NCBI GenBank assembly: GCA_016791115.1
Contig: JAEUNL010000035.1
Coordinates: 90,828-154,827 of the forward strand
DNA length: 64,000 nt
Direction of reading: 5' to 3'
From: Rhodocyclaceae bacterium
GTDB taxonomy: Bacteria > Pseudomonadota > Gammaproteobacteria > Burkholderiales > Rhodocyclaceae
A model generated the notes under the pieces. That model was not told the origin of the DNA, searched no databases, and saw only the letters and a program-made list of their open reading frames with translations. The number at the start of each line of letters is the position of its first letter. Positions within the stretch are counted from its first letter, which is position 1. The position numbers and the translations under genes are program-made. This document shows, one piece after another, positions 46,553 to 55,364 of the stretch.

Positions 46553-46608
46553 CAACTGAAACTGTAACTTAGTGTTTTCCTTTTGGAGTCATGTAATTGA
46601 CTTCAAGA
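46553..46608 (+). promoter_or_regulatory. CRISPR leader
   Basis: A 56-base AT-rich stretch between cas2 and the first perfect repeat. On the minus strand it contains AGTCAATTACATG, a two-mismatch match to the IHF consensus WATCAANNNNTTR. The array end next to it has perfect repeats, and the far end has mutated ones, so this is the leader side. Confidence 0.7.
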
Positions 46609-49357
46609 GGTTCCCCCGCGCTCGCGGGGATAGACCCTCGGCTGATCCTGTGGATAACTTCAAGCAATTGGTTCCCCCGCGCTCGCGGGGATAGACCCCG
46701 AGCGGGATACAGCACTTCCATCTCGGTGATGGTTCCCCCGCGCTCGCGGGGATAGACCCCACTGCAACGGCTTCGCCCGCAGGCTGGACCGGGTTCCCCC
46801 GCGCTCGCGGGGATAGACCCGAATACGAAGCCGCGCTCGACCTCGTCAGTGCGGTTCCCCCGCGCTCGCGGGGATAGACCCGTGCCGTCAGGCGGTGTCG
46901 GGTGAGTGATCGGGGTTCCCCCGCGCTCGCGGGGATAGACCCCACTTGCGCGACTCCGGCACGCGATCGAACAGGGTTCCCCCGCGCTCGCGGGGATAGA
47001 CCCTGGTGAAGGCCGGCGCATCGCAGACGATGAACGGTTCCCCCGCGCTCGCGGGGATAGACCCTCCAGGTAATCATCGGTTGCCTTCACCATCCCGGTT
47101 CCCCCGCGCTCGCGGGGATAGACCCCCCTGGCGCGCCGCATCGAGGGCGCGCTGATCGGTTCCCCCGCGCTCGCGGGGATAGACCCGATGCCGACTGGCT
47201 CAAGCTCGAGCACTACCTGGTTCCCCCGCGCTCGCGGGGATAGACCCTTCTGGCGCGCGATCAAGATCGATCCCGAGTCGGTTCCCCCGCGCTCGCGGGG
47301 ATAGACCCTGATGGTGCCGAACAAGGGCGGCGGCGGGATCGGTTCCCCCGCGCTCGCGGGGATAGACCCCCGAACGAGGCCAGCGACCCGGTTGATGCCC
47401 TGGTTCCCCCGCGCTCGCGGGGATAGACCCCGGATAGAACCGCCGAAGGCCCACACCACCGCGGTTCCCCCGCGCTCGCGGGGATAGACCCTCACCAGCG
47501 GCGCGCCCAGCACGTATTTGCCCGGTTCCCCCGCGCTCGCGGGGATAGACCCCCGAGGCGAGCCGGTTGGATGTCGGCGTGTTGGGTTCCCCCGCGCTCG
47601 CGGGGATAGACCCCGCAGCCTGTTCCGCGCCGCCTGCGAGTCGGTGGTTCCCCCGCGCTCGCGGGGATAGACCCTTCTGCTCCCCGTCGATCAGGAGGGT
47701 CAGAACGGTTCCCCCGCGCTCGCGGGGATAGACCCCTCAAACAGGTCTATCCGACCGTGCGCTGGGAGGTTCCCCCGCGCTCGCGGGGATAGACCCCCGG
47801 TGAAGAGAGTCGATCGACGGCTGAGGAAGGTTCCCCCGCGCTCGCGGGGATAGACCTCCGCTGGCCGGGCTGGCGCGCATGCTGACCGGGGTTCCCCCGC
47901 GCTCGCGGGGATAGACCCTGCTGCCTTGATGAACGATCGTGTCTTACTGTGGTTCCCCCGCGCTCGCGGGGATAGACCCGCGATCGGCGCGAATCTGGAA
48001 CAACTGCTCGGGGTTCCCCCGCGCTCGCGGGGATAGACCCATGGACCACACGCTTAGCAGGAAAACGAACCCGGTTCCCCCGCGCTCGCGGGGATAGACC
48101 CGCGGAGCACTCCTTCTGCCCCGTTACCTTGCCGGTTCCCCCGCGCTCGCGGGGATAGACCCGGCACGCCGGCTGCTGCGCATTGATCGCGCAGGGTTCC
48201 CCCGCGCTCGCGGGGATAGACCGTATCCATGCGGGTTGCGCCCGACACGCGATGAGGTTCCCCCGCGCTCGCGGGGATAGACCCCTGATTCATCCTTCCG
48301 CGTTTGGGGCAATCCCGGTTCCCCCGCGCTCGCGGGGATAGACCCCTGTCGATCGGCTTGACTGGCGACGTGTTCGGGGTTCCCCCGCGCTCGCGGGGAT
48401 AGACCCCTGATTGATGCGCGCCATGCGCTCGGCGAGGTGGTTCCCCCGCGCTCGCGGGGATAGACCCCAGTTCGACTGGTGTGTGCGAGCTGTACCTGAT
48501 GGTTCCCCCGCGCTCGCGGGGATAGACCCTCGTCACGATCCGAGACCATAAGGCCGCCCGGGGTTCCCCCGCGCTCCCGGGGATAGACCCTGGATTCCCC
48601 CCGAGCTGAGGACCGCGAATGCGGTTCCCCCGCGCTCGCGGGGATAGACCCGCATAGGCGCCGGCCTTGAAGAGCAGGTCGAAGGTTCCCCCGCGCTCGC
48701 GGGGATAGACCCGCGCGACGCCTTCCGCGACGTGACCAAGTCGCGGTTCCCACGCGCTCGCGGGGATAGACCCTCGTCTCCGTCGGCGACATGATGCGGC
48801 GAAACGGTTCCCCCGCGCTCGCGGGGATAGACCGTAGAAGCCGCGGTCAATGTTCAGTTCGACCTTGGTTCCCCCGCGCTCGCGGGGATAGACCCACGCC
48901 TGACCAGAGCCTATTCCCATGGCCTTGGGTTCCCCCGCGCTCGCGGGGATAGAGCCTTGTCGCCGTAACGGGCATGGAGCTTGGCGTAGGTTCCCCCGCG
49001 CTCGCGGGGATAGACCCCAGTAGGGCACCTCGGCCGCGGTAAACATCGGGGTTCCCCCGCGCTCGCGGGGATAGACCCATGACGCGGGTGATCGAGAGCC
49101 TGATCATCGCGGTTCCCCCGCGCTCGCGGGAATAGACCGCACAAGGAATGGACGATGCCTGACCAGGTGTTGGTTCCCCCGCGCTCGCGGGGATAGACCC
49201 GTTCTGAGGCCGAGTTGGGCGCCTTTCATTTCGGTTCCCCCGCGCTCGCGCGGATAGACCCACGCAACGCAATGCAACGCAATGCAATGCAATGCAACGC
49301 AATGCAACGCAACGCAACGCAACGCAGGGGTTCCCCCGCGCTCGCGGGGATAGACAG
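46609..49357 (+). CRISPR. Type I-E CRISPR array, 45 repeats
   Basis: 29-base repeats that start GGTTCCCCCGCG and end GGGGATAGACCC. I count 45 repeats and 44 spacers. Spacing is 61 bases throughout (32-base spacers), except one 33-base spacer before the repeat at 48501 and a 67-base interval before the last repeat. Repeats near the right end carry substitutions (at 48562, 48745, 48928, 49111, 49233), and the last (49329) ends ACAG in place of ACCC. The pattern shows leader-proximal growth at the left. Confidence 0.98.
49262..49328. repeat. Pentanucleotide microsatellite inside the last CRISPR interval
   Basis: About 13 units of AACGC with AATGC variants fill the 67 bases between the last two repeats. 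It is too long and too repetitive for a spacer. It may be the remnant of sequence between the array and the broken Sir2 gene, or a spacer expanded by slippage. Confidence 0.9.
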
Positions 49358-49911
49358 GGGCGCGGCATGTTCCCGCAATTCGGACACGTCGGCAGCGAGT
49401 TCCGCAGCAGGCAGGTCACTTCGTCGATTGAAGGCTCGAACCCGTTGGCCGGCCAAGTCTGCTCGCCGCACGGCTGCGCACATTGCAGCAGATGAATCGA
49501 GCCGTGGCATTCGACAATTCGCTACGCCGGCCAGCCGGCCTTGTGGAACCGCCCGTCAACGTTGCTCGTGTAAACGAAGGCGCCTTTTTTCATTGGCTCG
49601 GCAAATTTCCGGAGCAGATCGAATCCGACGTGCGGGACCGTAGCCCGGTACAAGGCAAGACGATGGCCGTAGAATCCCCACGCAAGCTGTGGATCGGCCA
49701 TGAACGTTCGCGGATTAGCGATTTCCTGGAAACAAATGGACGACTGTGCCAGGTCCGGATAGGCGCGCCAGAACCCATCCGTGCCACGGAAATCCGGGAG
49801 TCCCGAGTCGACGCCCATGCCCGCACCCGCTGTAACCAGCAAACCTTCCGCTTCGCTCAACGGTTCGGCGCGCCGCTCGAAGAGCGTGGGATCGGTATCG
49901 GTCGGTATCAC
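49358..49911 (-). pseudogene. Sir2-family NAD-dependent deacylase, broken by a stop codon and by the CRISPR array
   Basis: The first 129 residues read well: GAGMGVDSGLPDFRG (NAD-binding), TSNVDGRFHKAG. Then a TAG stop occurs at 49522-49524, and the same frame continues RIVECHGSIHLLQC (catalytic His), C-x3-C and CPNC zinc cysteines, up to MPRP, where the last CRISPR repeat begins. The rest of the gene (expected LMFGD region) is absent. A GTG start at 49911 is chosen; the ribosome-binding site is weak. So the gene has a nonsense mutation and a 3' truncation at the array junction. Confidence 0.85.
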
Positions 49912-49958
49912 GTTGGGGCCTGCTCGCAGGGACAACACACTTAGGTCGGAGAATGACG

Positions 49959-50174
49959 ATGAGCACAATCTACTGGATCGTTCTCGCGATTCCCAGCGTC
50001 GCACTTGTCGTGTATGCCTGCTGGAAGGCGGTCAGCTACTTTCATGTGCGCCGACTTCGACGCGACGCTCGCCGCAGGGCCGCGTCGGGTTACTTCGACA
50101 GATGCCTTTGGGGCTACAACGATCGCGGCGACCTGATTCATGTGCGCACTCGACAAGTAGCACGCCGCGGTTAG
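49959..50174 (+). CDS. Small single-span membrane protein, unknown
   Basis: A 71-residue protein with one N-terminal membrane segment (IYWIVLAIPSVALVVYACW) and a basic cytoplasmic tail. GGAG lies 8 bases before the ATG at 49959. No family is recognised. It is divergent from the broken Sir2 gene and its 3' end overlaps the next minus-strand gene by 4 bases. Confidence 0.5.
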   Translation: MSTIYWIVLAIPSVALVVYACWKAVSYFHVRRLRRDARRRAASGYFDRCLWGYNDRGDLIHVRTRQVARRG

Positions 50175-50392
50175 GCGGGCGCTCCGGCACTGCGCGGATT
50201 GCGCGCGAAGGTTGGTTTGGAAACCATCTTGGCAACTTCGCGCCTGGAAACTGTCGTATCTTCCGTTTCCGTATCATTTGCCTCAATGGCTCTGGTGAAT
50301 AGGCCCTGGCCGCCACCATCGGTCGTCGCGATGATGCAACAGTCATCCATGAAGTCAAAGCCGGCTTTCTCAAAATCAATTTCATTCTTCAT
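50171..50392 (-). CDS. Hypothetical protein
   Basis: A 73-residue soluble protein with an acidic N-terminal half (KNEIDFEKAGFDFMDD) and no recognised domain. No clear Shine-Dalgarno. It lies 26 bases downstream of the initiator-like gene and may be in the same transcript. Confidence 0.45.
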   Translation of the reverse strand: MKNEIDFEKAGFDFMDDCCIIATTDGGGQGLFTRAIEANDTETEDTTVSRREVAKMVSKPTFARNPRSAGAPA

Positions 50393-50418
50393 TTGCGTTG
50401 TAGCTTTCAGATCTGTTG

Positions 50419-51243
50419 TTATACGAATTTGCGCTTCCCAGTGCGGGCCGAGATTGCAACCTTCGAGTCTTCGCGGAATGGGACAACATGCGCGAGCGAC
50501 GCCTTCTGGTTGGTCTCCGGTACGCCTTTACTGCTACCTGAGCCGCTTGCCGGTGCTGGCGCACCTGGCACAATGCATTTGTCACCGTCTGACGGTGCAG
50601 CGCGATAGCCGGAATTGCCTCTTTTCGCACCGTGGGTCGGTGCAGAAACGTCGGACACAGTCCCGCCTGACGGTGCTGTATCACACCGTCGGACGGTATT
50701 AGCTGCACCGTCCAACGGTGTGCGTCTCGTGTTCTTCCCAGGTTTCGTCTGAGCTGCGGTCCCATCGCGACTCATTCTCGCTAGATCGGAGCGCGCGCGA
50801 GACGCATGCGAAGTGTCCCGCTTCGGCAGTTTGTCATCCTCGGTCGGCTCATAGAATTTCCATGCGCCAAGGTCAATCCCATCAGCCGTGACGTCGAGGC
50901 CGCGGCAATCCGTGAGGTTCAGCCACGTTGCGCCGTACAGCGATGCGCCAGCATTGAGACCGCCGCGCTTCGTGCGAACAATTAGACGGCGCGCAATCAA
51001 CTCCTCGATGGCGCGGCCAATCGTATCGTTGCTCTTAATGTTCGCAAAGCACGACATCATGGCCAACGTTGCCGCGAAGTGGCCGTTGTTGCGGCCATTG
51101 TGCTGACGCAAGAGAGCAAACAGCACTACCTTCGCTGTGTTGCTCGACCCCAGGAATGCTCTTGAGTCGGTTACCGAGTGAGGGAGCGCGGTGTAGGAGC
51201 CTGGCGGCTTTTCATTTGGTTTGTTTGTTTTCTTGGCGCTCAT
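50419..51243 (-). CDS. Winged-helix, replication-initiator-like protein with internal palindromes
   Basis: A 274-residue protein. Residues about 15-110 look like a winged helix (SYTALPHSVTDSRAFLGSSN, ELIARRLIVRTKRGGLNAG) as found in initiator or regulator proteins of mobile elements. The second half is low-complexity and polar with repeated DGAA/SDG motifs, and its DNA holds four palindromes (50583-50720). ATG at 51243 is chosen. It lies in the integrase-proximal module. A role in element replication or regulation is inference. Confidence 0.55.
   Translation of the reverse strand: MSAKKTNKPNEKPPGSYTALPHSVTDSRAFLGSSNTAKVVLFALLRQHNGRNNGHFAATLAMMSCFANIKSNDTIGRAIEELIARRLIVRTKRGGLNAGASLYGATWLNLTDCRGLDVTADGIDLGAWKFYEPTEDDKLPKRDTSHASRARSDLARMSRDGTAAQTKPGKNTRRTPLDGAANTVRRCDTAPSGGTVSDVSAPTHGAKRGNSGYRAAPSDGDKCIVPGAPAPASGSGSSKGVPETNQKASLAHVVPFREDSKVAISARTGKRKFV
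50583..50720. repeat. Four CACCGT-x3-CGGTG-type palindromes inside the initiator-like gene
   Basis: CACCGTCTGACGGTG at 50583-50597, CACCGTGGGTCGGTG at 50628-50642, CACCGTCGGACGGTA at 50684-50698 and CACCGTCCAACGGTG at 50706-50720, plus a half-site GACGGTG at 50669-50675. Centres lie 45, 56 and 22 bases apart. Such clusters resemble iterons or operator arrays. Confidence 0.75.
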
Positions 51244-51507
51244 TCTGAAAAGCCTTTCACCGGTGCTCAACCACTTGCGTATTTGGCTTCACCTCGCCTG
51301 TGTCCCGCTCAAATCTCGAAGCACCTGCGGGTCGAAATGTCGAATCCAAGAATGGGCGCCTGTTGGCAGACATGTGACGAGCACAATCGATGGACTCTGC
51401 TCGTGTGGGCAATGAACGCGAGAATTCTGAGTCCGTCGAATCGCAGAATCCCCTTGATGGCGCGGACAGCACCGAGCGGAAAGACCAAGGACATTGAGAC
51501 AAATTAT

Positions 51508-51762
51508 TCATTCGGTCTTGCCTCCCTTGCGCTTGGCGCCGTTACTTACGCGTTCGCTTGATTGTTCCGCTTGAGCGCCGAGCCACGCATCCAGTTCATG
51601 CTCTAGAAGGACGGGAGATCGAGGTCCGATGTAGATCAACTTTGGGAAGGTCGGATCGTTCGCCACCTTGTCCCAGAACCAGCTCTTCTTTTTATCCAGC
51701 TTCTGCCACGCGTTCTTCGGTGTGAGGCATTTCGTGCCCGGCGGGATAGCTCTTTGAGCCAT
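51508..51762 (-). CDS. AlpA-like small DNA-binding protein
   Basis: An 84-residue protein with KKKSWFWDKVANDPTFPKLIYIGPRSPVLL, which resembles the helix-turn-helix of AlpA/excisionase-like regulators that control integrases of cryptic elements. AGGAG lies 9 bases before the ATG at 51762. It is on the same strand as the integrase and between the initiator-like gene and the IS relic. Confidence 0.65.
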   Translation of the reverse strand: MAQRAIPPGTKCLTPKNAWQKLDKKKSWFWDKVANDPTFPKLIYIGPRSPVLLEHELDAWLGAQAEQSSERVSNGAKRKGGKTE

Positions 51763-51986
51763 GCCTGCATCTCCTTTCGCTGTCGTGCGACGACCACAAA
51801 ATCCGCAAGAGGTCATTTCGCACCATATCGGCGTACTGCGGATTTCGGCGGCAGCTTAAAGGCCGCGCGCCAAAGAGATTGATCTGGAAAATGCCAGAAC
51901 GCTGCGAACGGCCATCCACGCAGCATTCTTCCGATTACACCCAATTGAAATTCCAGTATTACTTTGGGAAGGCGTTGGGAACGACA

Positions 51987-52690
51987 TCACGATATTGGTG
52001 TTGTGCAAGGTTCCTCGCACCGAGGTAAAAATCTAGAACGCCTTGACTGGGCCGTACCGTCGCGACCCTTGAACATGGCTTCGACCAATTGCAGTATCCT
52101 GCTCGCTACACGCTTGGTTCTGGCGACCTGCTTAATGTCGGAATTGGCCAGCTCATCGGTATCGAGTTCCGATCTGCAGCAGGGCAGAAAGAACACCTCG
52201 ATCTCGCCGGGACGCTCTGCCCACTAATACTTGGCCGGCATTTCAGTGGACACGCATGTTGTCCAGAGTCAGCAACACTTTCTCGGGCACGCCGTCGATG
52301 AGGCCGCGCAGGAAGTCGATCAGAATGTCCGCGTTGAGCGCACAGTCAAAGATGTTCCAGCGTATCTGGCCCTTGTTGGTCACGGTGGAGATCACCGACA
52401 GCTCATCACATTTGCTGTTGATGTGGATCACTGAAATTTGGCCCGTGGGCGCATATCTGCGGCCGCGAACGTCGTTGCTGCGCGACCCCGTTCGTCGTGG
52501 CGTGAATCTCGGCCTTTTGGGCTTCGGCCCGCGCCGAAATTGCCGGTTAGTCCGATTCCAGCCAATGCGTTACCGCCGCGGGCGATTGTTCATAGTCACG
52601 ACGCATCGGCATCTGCAGGGTAAAGCCCCAGAGCGACAGATACAGCCCCATCGTGCGTACTGGCATCGGCTCCCGGGTTCCCCCGTCGGG
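51987..52690 (-). pseudogene. IS630-family transposase relic
   Basis: In pieces on the minus strand: VRTMGLYLSLWGFTLQMP, an EQSPAAV region ending in a stop, ISTVTNKGQIRWNIFDCALN (DDE core), LLTLDNMRVH, then FFLPCCRSELDTDELANSDIKQ. These match the order of an IS630-type transposase but are split by stops and frameshifts, so it is dead. No terminal inverted repeats were found. Confidence 0.8.
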
Positions 52691-52708
52691 CTAGGCGTGG
52701 CGTGACTG

Positions 52709-52972
52709 TTACACCTTCGGCCCGGTGGGAACCGGCCTGGCGTCGTAATAGTCGTCCGGCATCCTCAGGTAGTAGATGGTCGTGTCGCGAAACTTGAAAT
52801 AGGTGTAGTCGTAGGGGCCGTGCATGTAACAGTTACATACGTGTTTGGCATAGCCCAGATCCTCATATGAGCCTATGCGATGGCGCTCCTTATGCCCATT
52901 ATTCAGCATGACCGCATAAACCTGGAAAATTATTGCACCGTGCCGCCGCTTGTGCCTGATGCCGTCAGGCAA
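52709..52972 (-). CDS. Hypothetical protein
   Basis: An 87-residue protein rich in Tyr and His (YCYMHGPYDYTYFKF region) with no recognised domain. It lies between the IS630 relic and the integrase gene. The start is uncertain, and it may be a remnant. Confidence 0.35.
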   Translation of the reverse strand: MPDGIRHKRRHGAIIFQVYAVMLNNGHKERHRIGSYEDLGYAKHVCNCYMHGPYDYTYFKFRDTTIYYLRMPDDYYDARPVPTGPKV

Positions 52973-52981
52973 CAGTGTTGC

Positions 52982-54214
52982 TCATGCCGCGCGCAGCGGC
53001 GTGACTTTCGCGCCCTGCGCAATCGCATCCAGATAGTCGGACCACTGCTGCATCATCCTCTTGCGCTCTGGCAGGTATTCAGCCCGGTTGTAGGCGCCGC
53101 GCACTTCGTTGCGCTCGCAGTGCGCTAGCTGACGCTCGATCACGTCCGGACGAAATCCCATCTCGTTCAGTGCCGTGCTCGCCACACTGCGGAAGCCGTG
53201 CCCCGTCATCCGGCCCTTGTACCCGAGCCGATACAAGGCAAAGAGCATCGTGTTGTTGCTGACCGGTTTGTCGCGATTGCGGCCGGGGAACACGAACCGG
53301 CTGCCGCCGCTCGTTGCCTTCAACGTCTCGAGAATGGCAAGGGCTTGCTTGGAGAGCGGAACGACATGCTCTGTTTTCATCTTCATGCGCGCGGCCGGCA
53401 CCACCCATAGCGCCTCGTCCATGTCGAACTCGGACCACTCGGCGCCGATCAGTTCATTGGTGCGAACGAAGGTGTGCGCGAGCAACTGCAGGGCGAGTTG
53501 GGTCTGCAGGTCGCCAAGCTCGCGATAGGTGTCGATCGCCCGCATCAGGCCGGGCATATCCTCGACACGGACGGCTGCTTGATGCTTCGCCTTGTGGGGC
53601 GTCAGCGCGCCGCGCAGATCGGCGGATAGATCGCGCTTGCAACGCCCGGTAGCGATACCGTAGCGGAACACCTGCCCCGACACCTGCAAGACGCGATGCG
53701 CCAGATCGTAGGCGCCCCGCTCTTCGATCTTGCGCATTGCGTGGAGCAATTCAGGCGCGTCGATCTCGGCGATCGGCCGGCGCCCGATCACGGGAAAAAG
53801 GTTCTTCTCGAGGCGTCGCTTCACGTCCTCGGCATGGCCCGGCACCCAGGTATGCAACTGCTTGCCGTACCACTCGCGCGCCACCGTCTCGAAAGAGTTC
53901 TCGGCGGCATGCTGCCTGCGGATCTTCACGGCCTTGCGCTCGGCTGATGGATCAAGTCCGGATTCCAGCCGCTTGCGTTCCTGGTCCCGCCGCGCACGCG
54001 CATCCTTCAGGCTGACTTTACCCTTGCCATACACCCCAAGGGACAGGGACTTCTCCTTGCCCGCAAGCCAGTAGCGCAGGCGCCAATACTTTGTGCCATC
54101 GGCATTGACCCAGAGATAGAGGCCGCCCCCGTCGTGCAGCTTGGCAAGCTTCTTGCCACCGCTCGATGCGTTGCGGCAGTCGGCATCCGTCAGGAGATTC
54201 AGCGTATCCGCCAT
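52982..54214 (-). CDS. int: P4-type tyrosine integrase
   Basis: A 410-residue site-specific recombinase of the DUF4102/P4 integrase type. The N-terminal arm-binding domain (KLAKLHDGGGLYLWVNADG, YGKGKVSLKDARARRDQERK) is followed by the catalytic domain with Arg in VRTNELIGAEW, HGFRSVAST (His, Arg), LAHCE and the nucleophile Tyr in AYNRAEYL. ATG at 54214 has GGAG 8 bases upstream. It abuts the 3' end of tRNA-Ser, its likely attachment site. It looks intact. Confidence 0.93.
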   Translation of the reverse strand: MADTLNLLTDADCRNASSGGKKLAKLHDGGGLYLWVNADGTKYWRLRYWLAGKEKSLSLGVYGKGKVSLKDARARRDQERKRLESGLDPSAERKAVKIRRQHAAENSFETVAREWYGKQLHTWVPGHAEDVKRRLEKNLFPVIGRRPIAEIDAPELLHAMRKIEERGAYDLAHRVLQVSGQVFRYGIATGRCKRDLSADLRGALTPHKAKHQAAVRVEDMPGLMRAIDTYRELGDLQTQLALQLLAHTFVRTNELIGAEWSEFDMDEALWVVPAARMKMKTEHVVPLSKQALAILETLKATSGGSRFVFPGRNRDKPVSNNTMLFALYRLGYKGRMTGHGFRSVASTALNEMGFRPDVIERQLAHCERNEVRGAYNRAEYLPERKRMMQQWSDYLDAIAQGAKVTPLRAA

Positions 54215-54264
54215 CGTGGTAACTCCGAAACCGTGGTAACCAGATACCACGGTTTTTACCACGG
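54215..54264. promoter_or_regulatory. Cluster of CGTGGTAAC sites upstream of the integrase
   Basis: CGTGGTAAC at 54215-54223, CCGTGGTA at 54231-54238, TACCACGG at 54245-54252 and TACCACGG at 54257-54264. The middle two form an 8-bp palindrome. They may be arm-type binding sites of the integrase or operators for its own repression. Confidence 0.55.
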
Positions 54265-54378
54265 TCAAGGCATGGATGCAAGCGGACAAACCCGGACCTT
54301 GCCGGCCGATATTCCGCTGTAACTATTTGATTTATTGACTACCTTATGGATCACTTCGGACTACATCGGATGCCAAAC

Positions 54379-54468
54379 TGGCGGATGGGGTGAGATTCGA
54401 ACTCACGAGCCGCTTGCACGGCCGCCGGTTTTCAAGACCGGTGCATTCAACCGCTCTGCCACCCATCC
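54379..54468 (-). tRNA. tRNA-Ser(UGA)
   Basis: A 90-base tRNA on the minus strand with acceptor GGATGGG pairing with CCCATCC, a D arm, anticodon loop CTTGAAA (anticodon TGA), a long variable arm (GGCCGTGCAAGCGGC), T arm with TTCGAAT, and an encoded CCA end at 54379-54381. The long variable arm and anticodon give serine. Its 3' end faces the integrase gene. Confidence 0.97.
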
Positions 54469-54624
54469 CGGATATGAACACGGCGTCCAATTCGCCGCTC
54501 AGGAGCGAAATTCTAGCACGCGCCGGAATCCCTCCAATCGCGGCAAAACGCGGGTAAGCTTGCAACTTTTCCGCGGCGCTGGCTGTCTCAGCGGCGTAAC
54601 GGCACACTCACACGGAGGCATCGG

Positions 54625-55314
54625 ATGCAACCGCAATACCAGACAATCGGCAGTTCGTCGCAGATTGCAGTCTCGCAGAACCGCGTTCTGCGGAATACGT
54701 ATCTGCTGCTCGCGATTTCCCTGATCCCCACCGTGATCGGTGCCGCAATCGGTGTGCGCACCGGCTTCAGCTTCTTCGCCGGCAGCCCGCTGATTTCGTT
54801 CGTCGTGTTTCTCGCGGTCGCGTTCGGTTTCTTCTGGGGCATCGAACGCAACAAGAACAGCGGCTTGGGCGTCGCCCTGCTGCTGGGCTTCACGTTCTTC
54901 ATGGGGCTGATGCTGTCGCGCATCCTGCAGGTGGCGCTCGGCTTTTCCAATGGCGGCACGATGATCGCCATGGCTGGTGCCGGCACCAGCGCGATCTTCC
55001 TCACCCTAGCCGGCATCGCGACGGTGACCAAGCGCGATTTCAGCTTCATGGGCAAGTTCCTGTTCATCGGCATGATCGTCGCGCTGCTCGCTGCACTGGC
55101 GAACATCTTCCTGCAGATCCCGGCGCTTTCCCTGACGATTTCCGCCGCCGTGGTGATGATCTTTTCGGCATACATCCTGTATGACGTGAGCCGCATCGTG
55201 ACCGGGGGCGAAACCAACTACGTGTCGGCAACGCTGGCGCTGTACCTCGACATCTACAACGTCTTCACCAGCCTGCTGCACTTGATCATGGCGTTTAGCG
55301 GTGACCGCGATTGA
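54625..55314 (+). CDS. Bax inhibitor-1/YccA-family membrane protein
   Basis: A 229-residue protein with seven hydrophobic segments and the BI-1 family pattern (LRNTYLLLAISLIPTVIG, RDFSFMGKFLFIGM, YDVSRIVTGGETNYVSATLALYLDIYN). The bacterial YccA/YbhL branch interacts with FtsH and affects membrane protein turnover; a calcium-leak role is known for relatives. A terminator follows. It is a core gene next to the tRNA-Ser. Confidence 0.93.
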   Translation: MQPQYQTIGSSSQIAVSQNRVLRNTYLLLAISLIPTVIGAAIGVRTGFSFFAGSPLISFVVFLAVAFGFFWGIERNKNSGLGVALLLGFTFFMGLMLSRILQVALGFSNGGTMIAMAGAGTSAIFLTLAGIATVTKRDFSFMGKFLFIGMIVALLAALANIFLQIPALSLTISAAVVMIFSAYILYDVSRIVTGGETNYVSATLALYLDIYNVFTSLLHLIMAFSGDRD

Positions 55315-55332
55315 TGCACGTGCAGCACCTCG

Positions 55333-55361
55333 AAAAGGGGCGGCATGGGCCACCCTTTTTT
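55333..55361. terminator. Bidirectional terminator between BI-1 gene and rlmD
   Basis: AAAAGGG ... CCCTTTTTT with an imperfect inner stem, between convergent genes. T-rich ends on both strands fit a shared terminator. Confidence 0.7.
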
Positions 55362-55364
55362 GTT

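Larger units (their letters stand above)
33645..54378. mobile_element. Putative integrated island carrying CRISPR-Cas
   Basis: Bounded on the right by a P4-type integrase abutting the 3' end of tRNA-Ser, and on the left by repeats shared with the integrase upstream region. It contains an XRE regulator, unknown exported proteins, type I-E CRISPR-Cas, an initiator-like gene, an AlpA-like gene and an IS630 relic, all unlike the flanking core genes. No duplicated tRNA end was found on the left, so the extent is inference; it could be several insertions side by side. Confidence 0.4.

Noticed and set aside
46569..49419. Long minus-strand open frames with repeating GLSPRARGN, VYPRERGGT and SIPASAGEP peptides
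   Set aside because: They are translations of the CRISPR repeats in three phases; the 61-base period makes the peptides cycle. Not genes.
51257..51511. 84-residue minus-strand open frame
   Set aside because: No Shine-Dalgarno and no domain; overlaps the start region of the initiator-like gene.
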